The position numbers were made by a program, and so were the translations under genes. The notes beneath the pieces were generated by a model. The model saw only the letters and a list, made by a program, of their open reading frames with translations, made no database searches and was not told the origin of the DNA. Below, one piece after another: positions 1 to 9,121 of a stretch of DNA of 37,851 nt; position 1 is the stretch's first letter; each line of letters starts with the position of its first letter. The stretch is from Oscillatoriales cyanobacterium (GTDB taxonomy: Bacteria; Cyanobacteriota; Cyanobacteriia; Cyanobacteriales; Laspinemataceae): positions 1-37,851 of the forward strand of contig JAABRM010000069.1 in NCBI GenBank assembly GCA_011390955.1, given 5' to 3'.

Positions 1-441
1 CGATCGCTGTCTCATAAGACTGTATTAAATACTTGGAAATATGCGGATAATCGCTATCATGTGGAAATGCAGAAAACCCAGAAAAATATTCCCAGTTTTG
101 GTCGGACAAAAGAGATTGCCCCAGAAAGTGTTTTTGAATGTTTTATGATTGCCAATCGGGAATTAAAATTACCCCGGTGGATTCGTTTAGGCAAATGGAT
201 GAGTAAGGCAAAAGTGACGCTTGTCAAGAAAGAAGAGGTAAAGCGATCGCAGTCTGAAACGGATTTTCTCTATCCCTATCCTTTGAATCCATTGGATGTC
301 ATGTTTACCCATCAAGTATTTAGTTATGATACCATTAATATGCCCCCAGTAAGTTTAATTAAAAATGTCAAATTGCGAGGGCAATATTATGACACTCTCT
401 GGGGTAAAATACCGGCAAATATGGCATATCGTTTTAGTTGA
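1..441 (+). CDS. csc1: Type I-D Cascade subunit Csc1 (Cas5-like), 3' part
   Basis: The reading frame is open from base 1, so the 5' end lies outside the window; a GTG at 61 is in frame but is probably not the true start. Csc1 is the Cas5-type subunit of the type I-D interference complex, which holds the 5' handle of the crRNA. The C-terminal part reads FDxxFxxQ-like segments followed by VKLRGQYYDTLWGKIPANMA; the ending on an IPANM-type stretch is what I recall for Csc1. Position supports the call: it lies directly before cas6, cas4, cas1 and cas2, the usual I-D order (cas10d, csc2, csc1, cas6, cas4, cas1, cas2). Family assignment is by recall and context, not alignment. Confidence 0.72.
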   Translation, partial: RSLSHKTVLNTWKYADNRYHVEMQKTQKNIPSFGRTKEIAPESVFECFMIANRELKLPRWIRLGKWMSKAKVTLVKKEEVKRSQSETDFLYPYPLNPLDVMFTHQVFSYDTINMPPVSLIKNVKLRGQYYDTLWGKIPANMAYRFS

Positions 442-594
442 TTGTTGTTGGTTGATTGTTGTTGGGTGATTGTTGTTGGTTGATTGTTGTTGGTTGATTG
501 TTGTTGGTTGATTGTTGTTGGTTGATTGTTGTTGGTTGATTGTTGTTGGTTGATTGTTGTTGGTTGATTGTTGTTGGTTGATTGTTGATTGTTG
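438..594. repeat. 14-bp tandem repeat (two heptamers) between csc1 and cas6
   Basis: About eleven copies of TTGATTGTTGTTGG start at the csc1 stop codon and degrade into TTGATTG units. The 14-mer is two related heptamers, like the short tandemly repeated sequences known from filamentous cyanobacteria. A pyrimidine-rich stretch (TCCTCTATCC units) follows up to the cas6 start. No gene is seen in this gap. Confidence 0.95.
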
Positions 595-649
595 ATTACT
601 CTTTACTCTCTCCTCTATCCTCTATCCTCCAAACCCCCACACCCAAATT

Positions 650-1480
650 ATGCCCTATAGTTTAGTTTTGAATTTAATCCCTACTTCCCCAATTTATCCT
701 CAGTATTTAACTGGGCGACATTTTCACGCGCTATTTTTAACTTTGGTATCTGCGGTCGATCGCGAACTGGGGGATTTATTGCATGAGTCAAATAGCGATA
801 AAGCCTTTACCTTGAGTCCGCTGCAAGTGACTCATGTTCCTAAACCTGAGAATTATATCCATTGTTTACAATGGCAACATTCTCAGCCAATTTCTCCCGG
901 AACTCCCTGCTGGTGGCGAATTTCTCTGTTAGACGATCGCCTATTTCAGCGATTAACTCAATTGTGGTTATCCCTGGATTTAGAAAATTCTTGGCATTTA
1001 GGATCGGCGGTTTTGAAGATTACCAGTATTTTAACCAATCCTAACCCCAATCAGCCTTGGGCAAAAGCCATGAGTTATCAGCAAATTTATGAGGAAGCCT
1101 CAGAAAGCGATCGCAAATTTAGCTTAATTTTTTGTACCCCGACCAGTTTTCGTCAGGGAAAATATGATTGTGCTTTGCCCAACCGAGAGGCGGTATTTCA
1201 GAGTTTAATTAATCGCTGGAATAAATATAGCATGATGCCGTTTAATTCAGAGTCATTTGACCAGATATTTCCCAGCTTTTTTGATATTAAAACGGAATTA
1301 GTCCAGGATAATCGGAGTAAGTTTATCGGTTGTGTGGGCAAAGTTGGTTATCAAATAATGGGCAATCTTGACCCTTTAATTGTTAAACAAATCAATGCCC
1401 TAGCTGACTTTGCTTTATATGCTGGAGTGGGTCGAAAAACCACAATGGGTATGGGCATGGTTCGGCGGTTTAACCGATAG
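650..1480 (+). CDS. cas6: CRISPR pre-crRNA endoribonuclease Cas6
   Basis: 276 residues. Cas6 cuts the pre-crRNA within each repeat to release crRNAs with an 8-nt 5' handle. The N-terminal part has the ferredoxin-like beginning seen in Cas6 (LTGRHFHALFLTLV, residues about 20-34, with histidines), and the C-terminus carries the glycine-rich loop typical of RAMP proteins (AGVGRKTTMGMGMVRRF, about 258-274). It lies between csc1 and cas4, as expected for I-D. The ATG at 650 has no clear Shine-Dalgarno sequence; the upstream region is C/T-rich repeat DNA. The likely substrate is the array at 4473-9109, whose repeat ends in ATTGAAAC. Confidence 0.88.
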   Translation: MPYSLVLNLIPTSPIYPQYLTGRHFHALFLTLVSAVDRELGDLLHESNSDKAFTLSPLQVTHVPKPENYIHCLQWQHSQPISPGTPCWWRISLLDDRLFQRLTQLWLSLDLENSWHLGSAVLKITSILTNPNPNQPWAKAMSYQQIYEEASESDRKFSLIFCTPTSFRQGKYDCALPNREAVFQSLINRWNKYSMMPFNSESFDQIFPSFFDIKTELVQDNRSKFIGCVGKVGYQIMGNLDPLIVKQINALADFALYAGVGRKTTMGMGMVRRFNR

Positions 1481-1490
1481 TTTTTGCCTG

Positions 1491-1558
1491 GTAGGGTGCG
1501 TTAGGCGGTCAGTTTTACCAGAGATTTATCAAGGTTGATTAAACCGCCGTAACGCACC
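1491..1558. repeat. Palindromic MITE-like element (GTAGGGTGCGTTAGGCGG type)
   Basis: Terminal inverted repeats GGTGCGTTAGGCGGT and ACCGCCGTAACGCACC (one interruption) enclose about 35 bp. Same family as 1570-1848 and 18325-18498. It begins 10 bp after the cas6 stop codon. Confidence 0.8.
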
Positions 1559-1569
1559 GATTATAAAAT

Positions 1570-1848
1570 GGTGCGTTACGGCGCTGAATCTAATTTATTT
1601 GCTGGGAATAATTAAGTTAACTCAGCGCCTAACACACCCTACGAAATTAACGATTATTAACGATTATAAAATGGTGCGTTACGGCGCTGAATCTAATTTT
1701 TTCGCTGGGAGTAATTAAGTTAATCCAGCGCCTAACACACCCTACGAAATTAACGATTATTAACGATTATAAAATGGTGCGTTACGGCGCTAAATCTAAT
1801 TTATCCGCTGGGAATAATTAAGTTAACTCAGCGCCTAACACACCCTAC
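1570..1848. repeat. Three tandem copies of a 103-bp MITE-like unit between cas6 and cas4
   Basis: Units start at 1570, 1673 and 1776, an exact 103-bp period. Each has a palindromic part beginning GGTGCGTTACGGCGCTGA and ending CAGCGCCTAACACACCCTAC, and linkers made of ATTAACGATTATTAACG. Internal sequence differs slightly between copies. No gene is seen in 1481-1874. Confidence 0.95.
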
Positions 1849-1874
1849 AAAACTACTAATATAGGTAACAATCC

Positions 1875-2474
1875 ATGAATGAATCAGAGTATATTCCCAT
1901 TGCGGCATTAAATCATTATGCCTATTGTGAACACCGTTGTTGGCGGATGTTTTGTGCTGGTGAATTTAGCGAAAATCAGTACACCATTGAGGGGACAAGT
2001 TTACACGATCGCGTCCATACAACCAGCTATATAACCAGTGAAAATAACCGAGAAGAAACGGAACAAGTCCGGGCAATTTGGTTAAAGTCAGCGCAGTATC
2101 AATTAATCGGTAAGTCGGATTTAATTGAGTCTAAAGATGGGCAATTGTACCCGGTGGAATATAAACGAGGCAACCGGGGAGAGTGGGATAATGATGCGTT
2201 GCAAGTGGTGGGTCAAGCCTTATGTTTGGAAGAAATGACCGGCAAAAAAATTGACCAAGGTTTTGTCTATTATGCCCATTCCCATCAGCGAGTTTCCGTC
2301 GATATTTCCCCGGAAATGCGGCAAGAAGCGATCGCGATTATTGGGAAAATTCAAGCCTTATTTACAACCGGAAAAATGCCCCCATCGGTGTATAGCCAAC
2401 GGTGTCAAGGGTGTAGTTTATTCAGTCAATGTTTGCCCCAAGCGGTGCAAAAAGTTGGGCGATATCAAGAATAG
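1875..2474 (+). CDS. cas4: CRISPR-associated exonuclease Cas4
   Basis: 199 residues, normal for Cas4, an iron-sulfur RecB-like nuclease that trims prespacers and helps select PAM-bearing DNA with Cas1-Cas2. Visible motifs: an N-terminal cysteine in NHYAYCEHRCW (about residues 13-23), the RecB motif PVEYKRGN (about 93-100), a QAL/GQALCLEEM segment, and the C-terminal cysteine cluster CQGCSLFSQC (about 176-185) for the 4Fe-4S cluster. It is followed 18 bp later by cas1, so the two are probably co-translated; the 5' gap instead holds repeats. The start ATG has only a weak upstream AGG. Confidence 0.95.
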   Translation: MNESEYIPIAALNHYAYCEHRCWRMFCAGEFSENQYTIEGTSLHDRVHTTSYITSENNREETEQVRAIWLKSAQYQLIGKSDLIESKDGQLYPVEYKRGNRGEWDNDALQVVGQALCLEEMTGKKIDQGFVYYAHSHQRVSVDISPEMRQEAIAIIGKIQALFTTGKMPPSVYSQRCQGCSLFSQCLPQAVQKVGRYQE

Positions 2475-2492
2475 AAACCAAGGAGAAAAAAT

Positions 2493-3497
2493 ATGGGAAC
2501 CGTGTACATTACGCAAGAAGATGCGTTAATTGGTAAAACCGATGAACGATTAAACGTCAAATTCCAAAAAGAGAAGTTATTAGATGTGCCCTTGATTAAA
2601 ATTGATGGGGTGGTGGTTTTGGGTCGGGCGACAGTTTCTCCAGCGGTGGTGACAGAGTTACTAACTCGGAAAATACCCCTAAGTTTTTTAACCAAAAATG
2701 GTAAATATTTAGGTCGCTTAGAACCAGAAGTGACCAAGAATATTTTTGTCCGTAAAGCCCAATGGCAAGCAGCGGGAGAATCAGCCAAAGCGGTTCATGT
2801 GGTGCGGGCTTTTGTCCGAGGCAAATTGAAGAATTACCGCAGTAGTTTGATGCGCTGTCAACGGGAAAATTTGGGAGTAGATTTAAGTTTAAGTATTGCC
2901 CAAATTAAGCAAAGTATTGAATCCCTGGAAAATACTAATTCTATTGATTCATTGCGGGGATATGAAGGGGCAGGAAGTGCGGCGTATTTTGGCTGTTTTC
3001 ACCGCTTAATTCGCAACCCAGAATTTACTTTTAAAACCCGCAACCGGCGACCTCCCACTGACCCGGTAAATTCCCTGTTGAGTTTTGGTTATGCGTTGCT
3101 GCGTCACGATGTTCAAAGTGCGGTAAATATTGTGGGGTTCGATCCATATTTAGGCTATCTTCATGTGGAACGTTATGGTCGCCCTTCTTTAGCCTTAGAT
3201 TTAATGGAAGAGTTTCGCCCTTTGGTAGTGGATGCAATGGTGCTGGCTGCGATTAATAAAGGGGCTTTATGTCCCGCAGATTTTGTCAGCGAACCGATTA
3301 GTCGGGCGGTGTCTTTGACCCCGGATGGGTTGAAAACTTTTCTGCGCCTTTATGAACAGAAAAAGCAGTCAACGTTTAAGCATCCGGTGATGGGACGGCA
3401 ATGCACTTATCAGGAGGCTTTTGAATGGCAAGCCCGACTTTTAGCCAAGTATTTAATGGGAGAAACCGATAAATATCCGCCGTTGGTGTTGAAGTAA
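2493..3497 (+). CDS. cas1: CRISPR adaptation integrase Cas1
   Basis: 334 residues, full length. Cas1 integrates new spacers at the leader end of the array together with Cas2. The metal-binding residues are recognisable: glutamate in RGYEGAGSAAYF, histidine in GYLHVERYGRPSLALDLMEEFRP, and the acidic residues of MEEFRPLVVD. The N-terminal beta domain (MGTVYITQEDALIGKTDERL) is typical. A strong Shine-Dalgarno AAGGAG precedes the ATG. It sits downstream of cas4, but a MITE and a heptamer repeat separate it from cas2 by 371 bp, an unusually wide gap for these two genes. Confidence 0.97.
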   Translation: MGTVYITQEDALIGKTDERLNVKFQKEKLLDVPLIKIDGVVVLGRATVSPAVVTELLTRKIPLSFLTKNGKYLGRLEPEVTKNIFVRKAQWQAAGESAKAVHVVRAFVRGKLKNYRSSLMRCQRENLGVDLSLSIAQIKQSIESLENTNSIDSLRGYEGAGSAAYFGCFHRLIRNPEFTFKTRNRRPPTDPVNSLLSFGYALLRHDVQSAVNIVGFDPYLGYLHVERYGRPSLALDLMEEFRPLVVDAMVLAAINKGALCPADFVSEPISRAVSLTPDGLKTFLRLYEQKKQSTFKHPVMGRQCTYQEAFEWQARLLAKYLMGETDKYPPLVLK

Positions 3498-3514
3498 TGA
3501 GCCAAGCGATCGTT

Positions 3515-3654
3515 TACAGCAATTTTCTATTGAATCTACCACAAACACCTGTAGGGGCGAAGCATGACCGCAGACAAATTATTGCTGAAAATATTAATTT
3601 GAATCCGGTCATGCTTCGCCCCTACCGTGGTTTATTAATCTGAAAACCGCTGTA
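3515..3654. repeat. MITE-like element between cas1 and cas2 (family with GTAGGGGCGAAGCATGACCG core)
   Basis: The core at 3551-3625 has perfect 20-bp inverted ends, GTAGGGGCGAAGCATGACCG and its complement. Outer imperfect inverted ends (TACAGC...TTTTC and GAAAACCGCTGTA) extend it to about 140 bp. A reverse-complement relative lies at 15775-15890. It carries no ORF. A second decayed palindrome with GGCGAAGC and GCTTCGCCCC ends occupies 3659-3756. Confidence 0.85.
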
Positions 3655-3760
3655 TGTCAGGGCGAAGCATTCGGGTAATAAATTTTTGGTTTTTTCCTAT
3701 ATATTTTTTGCCCGGTAAGCGAAGCCATGCCGTCAGGCTTTATGCTTCGCCCCTACAGAT

Positions 3761-3866
3761 TCAACAACGAACAACGAACAACCAACAACAACCAACAACC
3801 AACAACCAACAACCAACAACCAACAACCAACAACGAACAACCAACAACCAACAACCAACAACCAAC
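3761..3866. repeat. Heptanucleotide CCAACAA tandem repeat ending at the cas2 start
   Basis: About 14 units of CCAACAA (some CGAACAA) run up to 3 bp before the cas2 ATG at 3869. The place where a Shine-Dalgarno sequence would lie is therefore repeat DNA with no AGGAGG-like element. Confidence 0.95.
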
Positions 3867-3868
3867 CG

Positions 3869-4141
3869 ATGTATATAGTCGTTTCCTATGATATTTCCGA
3901 TGATAAACGGCGCACCAAAATCCATAAAACGCTCAGTTCTTATGGACAGTGGATGCAGTATAGTTTGTTTGAATGCTCGCTGAGTGAGACGGAGTATGCG
4001 AAGTTACGGGCAAGACTGAGTAAGTTGATTAAGTCAGAGGAGGATAGTATCCGGTTTTATTTTCTTTGTGGTTGCTGCCAGGGTAAAATAGAACGAATTG
4101 GGGGCGAACAGCCAATGGATACGACGGTGTTTTTTGCCTGA
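3869..4141 (+). CDS. cas2: CRISPR adaptation protein Cas2
   Basis: 90 residues, normal for Cas2, the dimeric scaffold of the Cas1-Cas2 integrase. The ferredoxin-like fold start MYIVVSYDISDDKRR carries the conserved aspartate (residue 8), followed by the helix RTKIHKTLSSYGQWMQYSLFEC and the strand RFYFLCGCC. It is the last cas gene before the leader and array. The start is chosen because the protein begins exactly with the conserved first strand; no ribosome-binding site is visible because the heptamer repeat abuts the ATG. Confidence 0.95.
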   Translation: MYIVVSYDISDDKRRTKIHKTLSSYGQWMQYSLFECSLSETEYAKLRARLSKLIKSEEDSIRFYFLCGCCQGKIERIGGEQPMDTTVFFA

Positions 4142-4145
4142 TTCG

Positions 4146-4271
4146 ATGACTGGCGCCCTGGAGTGGCTGGCTAACCGGCTTTCCCGGAAGCCTCGGTTTG
4201 AGGATGAGATGAGGCGGTATTTTGCGCGGAGGGGTGGCTGTAAAATAAGCCCAGGGGATTTTTTCCTCTGA
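4146..4271 (+). CDS. Possible 41-residue basic peptide just after cas2
   Basis: An ATG 4 bp after the cas2 stop opens a frame reading MTGALEWLANRLSRKPRFED, then a basic EMRRYFARRGG segment, with a TGA at 4269-4271. It is not recognised. The short spacing would allow translational coupling with cas2, but there is no independent Shine-Dalgarno sequence and the peptide lies in what should be the distal leader. It may be a chance ORF. Confidence 0.22.
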   Translation: MTGALEWLANRLSRKPRFEDEMRRYFARRGGCKISPGDFFL

Positions 4272-4472
4272 AGCCTTTACAGGGTGAAGGTTTGCGGCTT
4301 TAGGATTGGTGAACCGATTCGCGCAAATGCTAAAACTCTCTCCCCGCTTAGGTTTCCCCTGATTCGTGTTTGAGGGATGTTGACAAGTTTTGGGGTTTTC
4401 ATGGTATGATTAAGTCGATTCGCGCAAATGAACCTGGAAAACTAAATAAATCAAGGGTTCCGAGCCCCGGGA
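4272..4472 (+). promoter_or_regulatory. CRISPR leader with duplicated CGATTCGCGCAAATG
   Basis: The non-coding stretch between the cas2 region and the first repeat contains two exact copies of CGATTCGCGCAAATG, at 4315-4329 and 4416-4430 (101 bp apart). The array end with perfect repeats faces it, and the degenerate repeat is at the far end, so this is the leader side where new spacers are expected. The duplicated 15-mer is a candidate leader element; its role is inferred. Confidence 0.7.
4380..4410 (+). promoter_or_regulatory. Predicted pre-crRNA promoter
   Basis: TTGACA at 4380-4385 and TATGAT at 4405-4410 with a 19-bp spacer, slightly longer than the 17-bp optimum. Transcription would start near 4417, inside the second CGATTCGCGCAAATG copy, about 55 bp before the first repeat. 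It is on the strand that makes crRNAs ending in the ATTGAAAC handle. Confidence 0.55.
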
Positions 4473-7400
4473 GTTGCAACTATATTGAATCCCTATCAGG
4501 GATTGAAACAGGAATCTAGCGAGTTATCGTCTAGCTCTCAGCAGGTTGCAACTATATTGAATCCCTATCAGGGATTGAAACTTGAACTCCGAAGATAAAA
4601 AAGTAGCGCTTCTGAAGTTGCAACTATATTGAATCCCTATCAGGGATTGAAACTCCCGCTTGCTTTTGTATTATTCCCGCTGCTATGTTGGTTGCAACTA
4701 TATTGAATCCCTATCAGGGATTGAAACGCCTATTGAAGAGTAAATTAAAAAGCCCGGTATTTCGTTGCAACTATATTGAATCCCTATCAGGGATTGAAAC
4801 TGGACTATCGATCCATGTTTATCGCCCTCTGCGAGCCGGTTGCAACTATATTGAATCCCTATCAGGGATTGAAACAATCGATTACGAGCATCCGCCAAAA
4901 ACGACGCCGCGACGTTGCAACTATATTGAATCCCTATCAGGGATTGAAACTTTTTTGATATATTGGGACAGTCCCGCACAGTCCCGGTTGCAACTATATT
5001 GAATCCCTATCAGGGATTGAAACATCGCCGGATGAGGCTCAATTACGCTGGGGGATTAAGGTTGCAACTATATTGAATCCCTATCAGGGATTGAAACCCG
5101 GAATGTCCCGGAACGTGCGGGAATGTCCCGGTTGCAACTATATTGAATCCCTATCAGGGATTGAAACATTCTAGGCTTTGGGACAGGTGCAATTGGGATA
5201 ATGTTGCAACTATATTGAATCCCTATCAGGGATTGAAACTGCAATTAGTCTTTTCCCTAGCGCGATCGCTGTCTCGAGTTGCAACTATATTGAATCCCTA
5301 TCAGGGATTGAAACGAGACTGAAACCGAAGCGATCGCCGAAGCCAAAGCAGAGGTTGCAACTATATTGAATCCCTATCAGGGATTGAAACTAACAGGATA
5401 TCTACTATCGACTGGAAGGCTTGCGGTTGCAACTATATTGAATCCCTATCAGGGATTGAAACTGCGGAGGTGGGATTGATGGGATAAATCAGCATGAGTT
5501 GCAACTATATTGAATCCCTATCAGGGATTGAAACAGAACTTATGGCTATTGCTCTTACTACTTAATCAAGGGTTGCAACTATATTGAATCCCTATCAGGG
5601 ATTGAAACAGTCTATCAGGTTGACCCAAATTTTGCCCTAGGTGGTTGCAACTATATTGAATCCCTATCAGGGATTGAAACTAAATTCAAATTCGTGATTT
5701 GCTAGTTCCCGCCACCGTTGCAACTATATTGAATCCCTATCAGGGATTGAAACGTTGCAAGGCATGGATTTAGCTGCTAATCGCTCAATGGTTGCAACTA
5801 TATTGAATCCCTATCAGGGATTGAAACCCTTGCTTGCCCCCTCGCTCTCCCCGCCCCCGCGTTGCAACTATATTGAATCCCTATCAGGGATTGAAACTGG
5901 TCTCTATTTTGTGGATCGAGATTCTTTAGATATTGTTGCAACTATATTGAATCCCTATCAGGGATTGAAACACTTTAATTGTGAAGACTCCAAACACAAC
6001 TGACCGAGTTGCAACTATATTGAATCCCTATCAGGGATTGAAACCCGGCTCCTACATATAAAGTATTTACAGAGCGGTTGGTTGCAACTATATTGAATCC
6101 CTATCAGGGATTGAAACAGCGGTGGCGGGTTTACCAGTTGCCGTTCCGGCTCCTGTTGCAACTATATTGAATCCCTATCAGGGATTGAAACGCTAGATTC
6201 CTTAAGATTAAAGTAAGTTAATCGTGAGTTGCAACTATATTGAATCCCTATCAGGGATTGAAACATAAGCTTTTCTTCTTCGACCACCACGTTCTTCCCG
6301 TTGCAACTATATTGAATCCCTATCAGGGATTGAAACACCTTTGCATCCGACGCTAACTACGAAGCCCCCGGCGAGTTGCAACTATATTGAATCCCTATCA
6401 GGGATTGAAACGCCTCCGCAAATTGAGAAAGCTCGGTTTCGGACAGAGTTGCAACTATATTGAATCCCTATCAGGGATTGAAACCTCAACTCTTCTATCT
6501 AGAAGACGAGGAGCTATATGTTGCAACTATATTGAATCCCTATCAGGGATTGAAACCCGCATTCGGAGTATGGTGCAACCAGCACGTGAAGTTGCAACTA
6601 TATTGAATCCCTATCAGGGATTGAAACAATTTTTGGGGAAAATGGTACACCAAACCCTGACGCGTTGCAACTATATTGAATCCCTATCAGGGATTGAAAC
6701 TATTGAAGACTTAATCTCTTGTAATACTCGCTTCGCCGTTGCAACTATATTGAATCCCTATCAGGGATTGAAACGTGGGAGGACGGCCATCTTCTCACCG
6801 GCGGCATTAGGTTGCAACTATATTGAATCCCTATCAGGGATTGAAACTGAAAAAGTTTGTTTATGGGCGGAATTAAAACACCAATGTTGCAACTATATTG
6901 AATCCCTATCAGGGATTGAAACATGAGCAAGCCAAAGAGTGCAGCAATTCCGGTGGGTTGCAACTATATTGAATCCCTATCAGGGATTGAAACGTGGGAT
7001 TTCGATTTTTATCCCACATTAAATTTCAAAGTTGCAACTATATTGAATCCCTATCAGGGATTGAAACTTATTTGAGGATCAGACCAAGTATTTATGTGGT
7101 GAGTTGCAACTATATTGAATCCCTATCAGGGATTGAAACTCGGTGTTTGTGGGTTGCGCCCCTGGGCTCGATTCCGTTGCAACTATATTGAATCCCTATC
7201 AGGGATTGAAACTTCGCTTCCTCTGCTCCTCTGGAAATTTACTGGGATGTTGCAACTATATTGAATCCCTATCAGGGATTGAAACCCGCTAGTGGCTAAA
7301 GTGCCTGATCGGATCGCTGGTGGTTGCAACTATATTGAATCCCTATCAGGGATTGAAACTGTACCCTTGATCCTCTCCTCCTCCGGATGCGATTGCGTTG

Positions 7401-9109
7401 CAACTATATTGAATCCCTATCAGGGATTGAAACAAACCTAAGCATTTAGAAAAGTGGCAGAAAGCGATCGTTGCAACTATATTGAATCCCTATCAGGGAT
7501 TGAAACTTGGCTACCGGATCTAGCTCCATGCGCCGCCCCTGGAGTTGCAACTATATTGAATCCCTATCAGGGATTGAAACGTTTTCATCCAATAGAGACA
7601 ACTGTTTCATCTTTTGTTGCAACTATATTGAATCCCTATCAGGGATTGAAACAAGGGAACGTGCAGTTATTGGGTAAGGACAACCTAAGCCGTTGCAACT
7701 ATATTGAATCCCTATCAGGGATTGAAACATCAAACAAATGCTGGATTTACCAACCTTATACCGCAAGTTGCAACTATATTGAATCCCTATCAGGGATTGA
7801 AACATCGCAGACAATACACTATCAATACCCATAACTTAGTTGCAACTATATTGAATCCCTATCAGGGATTGAAACAAGTTAGCTTATCAGGTTGAGCGGA
7901 TTGACTTGTTTGTTGCAACTATATTGAATCCCTATCAGGGATTGAAACAGGTTTGGGGAACTGATAGGGATGCCTATGTATCCCGTTGCAACTATATTGA
8001 ATCCCTATCAGGGATTGAAACGACTTTGAAAGGTTCGAGGCATTCGGTGACACCGTAGTTGCAACTATATTGAATCCCTATCAGGGATTGAAACGCTGAC
8101 CGGATTCGTTCCTAGCAATCACCACGAAAGGGTTGCAACTATATTGAATCCCTATCAGGGATTGAAACAACTCAGGTGATGCGCTATGGCGGTTACATCG
8201 CAGAGTTGCAACTATATTGAATCCCTATCAGGGATTGAAACAAATGGTAGTCCGTGGCTTTGAAAACGAGCGAGTTTGTTGCAACTATATTGAATCCCTA
8301 TCAGGGATTGAAACAGCCGCTAGTGCTGATGGTCAATTTATTAGAATCAGCCTGTTGCAACTATATTGAATCCCTATCAGGGATTGAAACAAATTGTGAT
8401 AGTTTGACAGTGACATGGATGGGACAAGGTTGCAACTATATTGAATCCCTATCAGGGATTGAAACTAGAGGTTAGGGTACTTGACTCAACGCGACCCTTG
8501 GGGTTGCAACTATATTGAATCCCTATCAGGGATTGAAACTTGACGAAACACTAGGTGAATTTACGGTCAACGAATTGGTTGCAACTATATTGAATCCCTA
8601 TCAGGGATTGAAACGAATCCTTGTTAAGCAATCTTTAATTATTAAAATACTTGTTGCAACTATATTGAATCCCTATCAGGGATTGAAACAGACAGGTCCG
8701 CCGGAAGCTATGCAAGCTGTATCCCCTCGTTGCAACTATATTGAATCCCTATCAGGGATTGAAACGGGCAACTGACTGGATATAGCGGCGACGGCCATAC
8801 GTTGCAACTATATTGAATCCCTATCAGGGATTGAAACGCTCTGCCGCCGTGGTTGCCGCTGTCGGCGCCGGTGGCGTTGCAACTATATTGAATCCCTATC
8901 AGGGATTGAAACACAGGCTTTCTATCTCGATCTTCCGAGAAATTAAGTTGCAACTATATTGAATCCCTATCAGGGATTGAAACCGACTCCGGGCGATCGC
9001 ATTCCCGAACAGGGAAAATCGTTGCAACTATATTGAATCCCTATCAGGGATTGAAACTCCCCAAATTTTGCCCTTGCAACTATACTGAATCCTGATTAGC
9101 GACTGAAAC
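4473..9109 (+). CRISPR. Type I-D-associated CRISPR array: 63 identical repeats, 62 spacers, plus a degenerate terminal repeat
   Basis: I located repeats starting at 4473, 4545, 4617, 4691 and so on to 9021, 63 in all, each 37 bp and apparently without variation. The repeat begins GTTGCAAC (an 8-bp palindrome), contains the 7-bp stem AATCCCT-ATC-AGGGATT and ends in ATTGAAAC, the usual crRNA 5' handle. Spacers are 33-39 bp. After repeat 63 (9021-9057) only 15 bp separate it from a degenerate copy at 9073-9109 with 7 mismatches that destroy the stem, marking the old end. Transcription is left to right from the leader. Repeat-bridged reading frames in the array are not genes. Confidence 0.99.
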
Positions 9110-9121
9110 AAAGAGGAAAGT

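Noticed and set aside
1-13. Thirteen-base match (CGATCGCTGTCTC) between csc1 and the spacer at 5240-5277
   Set aside because: It is centred on a common HIP1 octamer and is too short to support self-targeting.
4685-8953. Many short ORFs on both strands through the CRISPR array
   Set aside because: They are translations of the 37-bp repeat (LSGIET, NPYQGLK, SLIGIQYS peptides) and are not genes.
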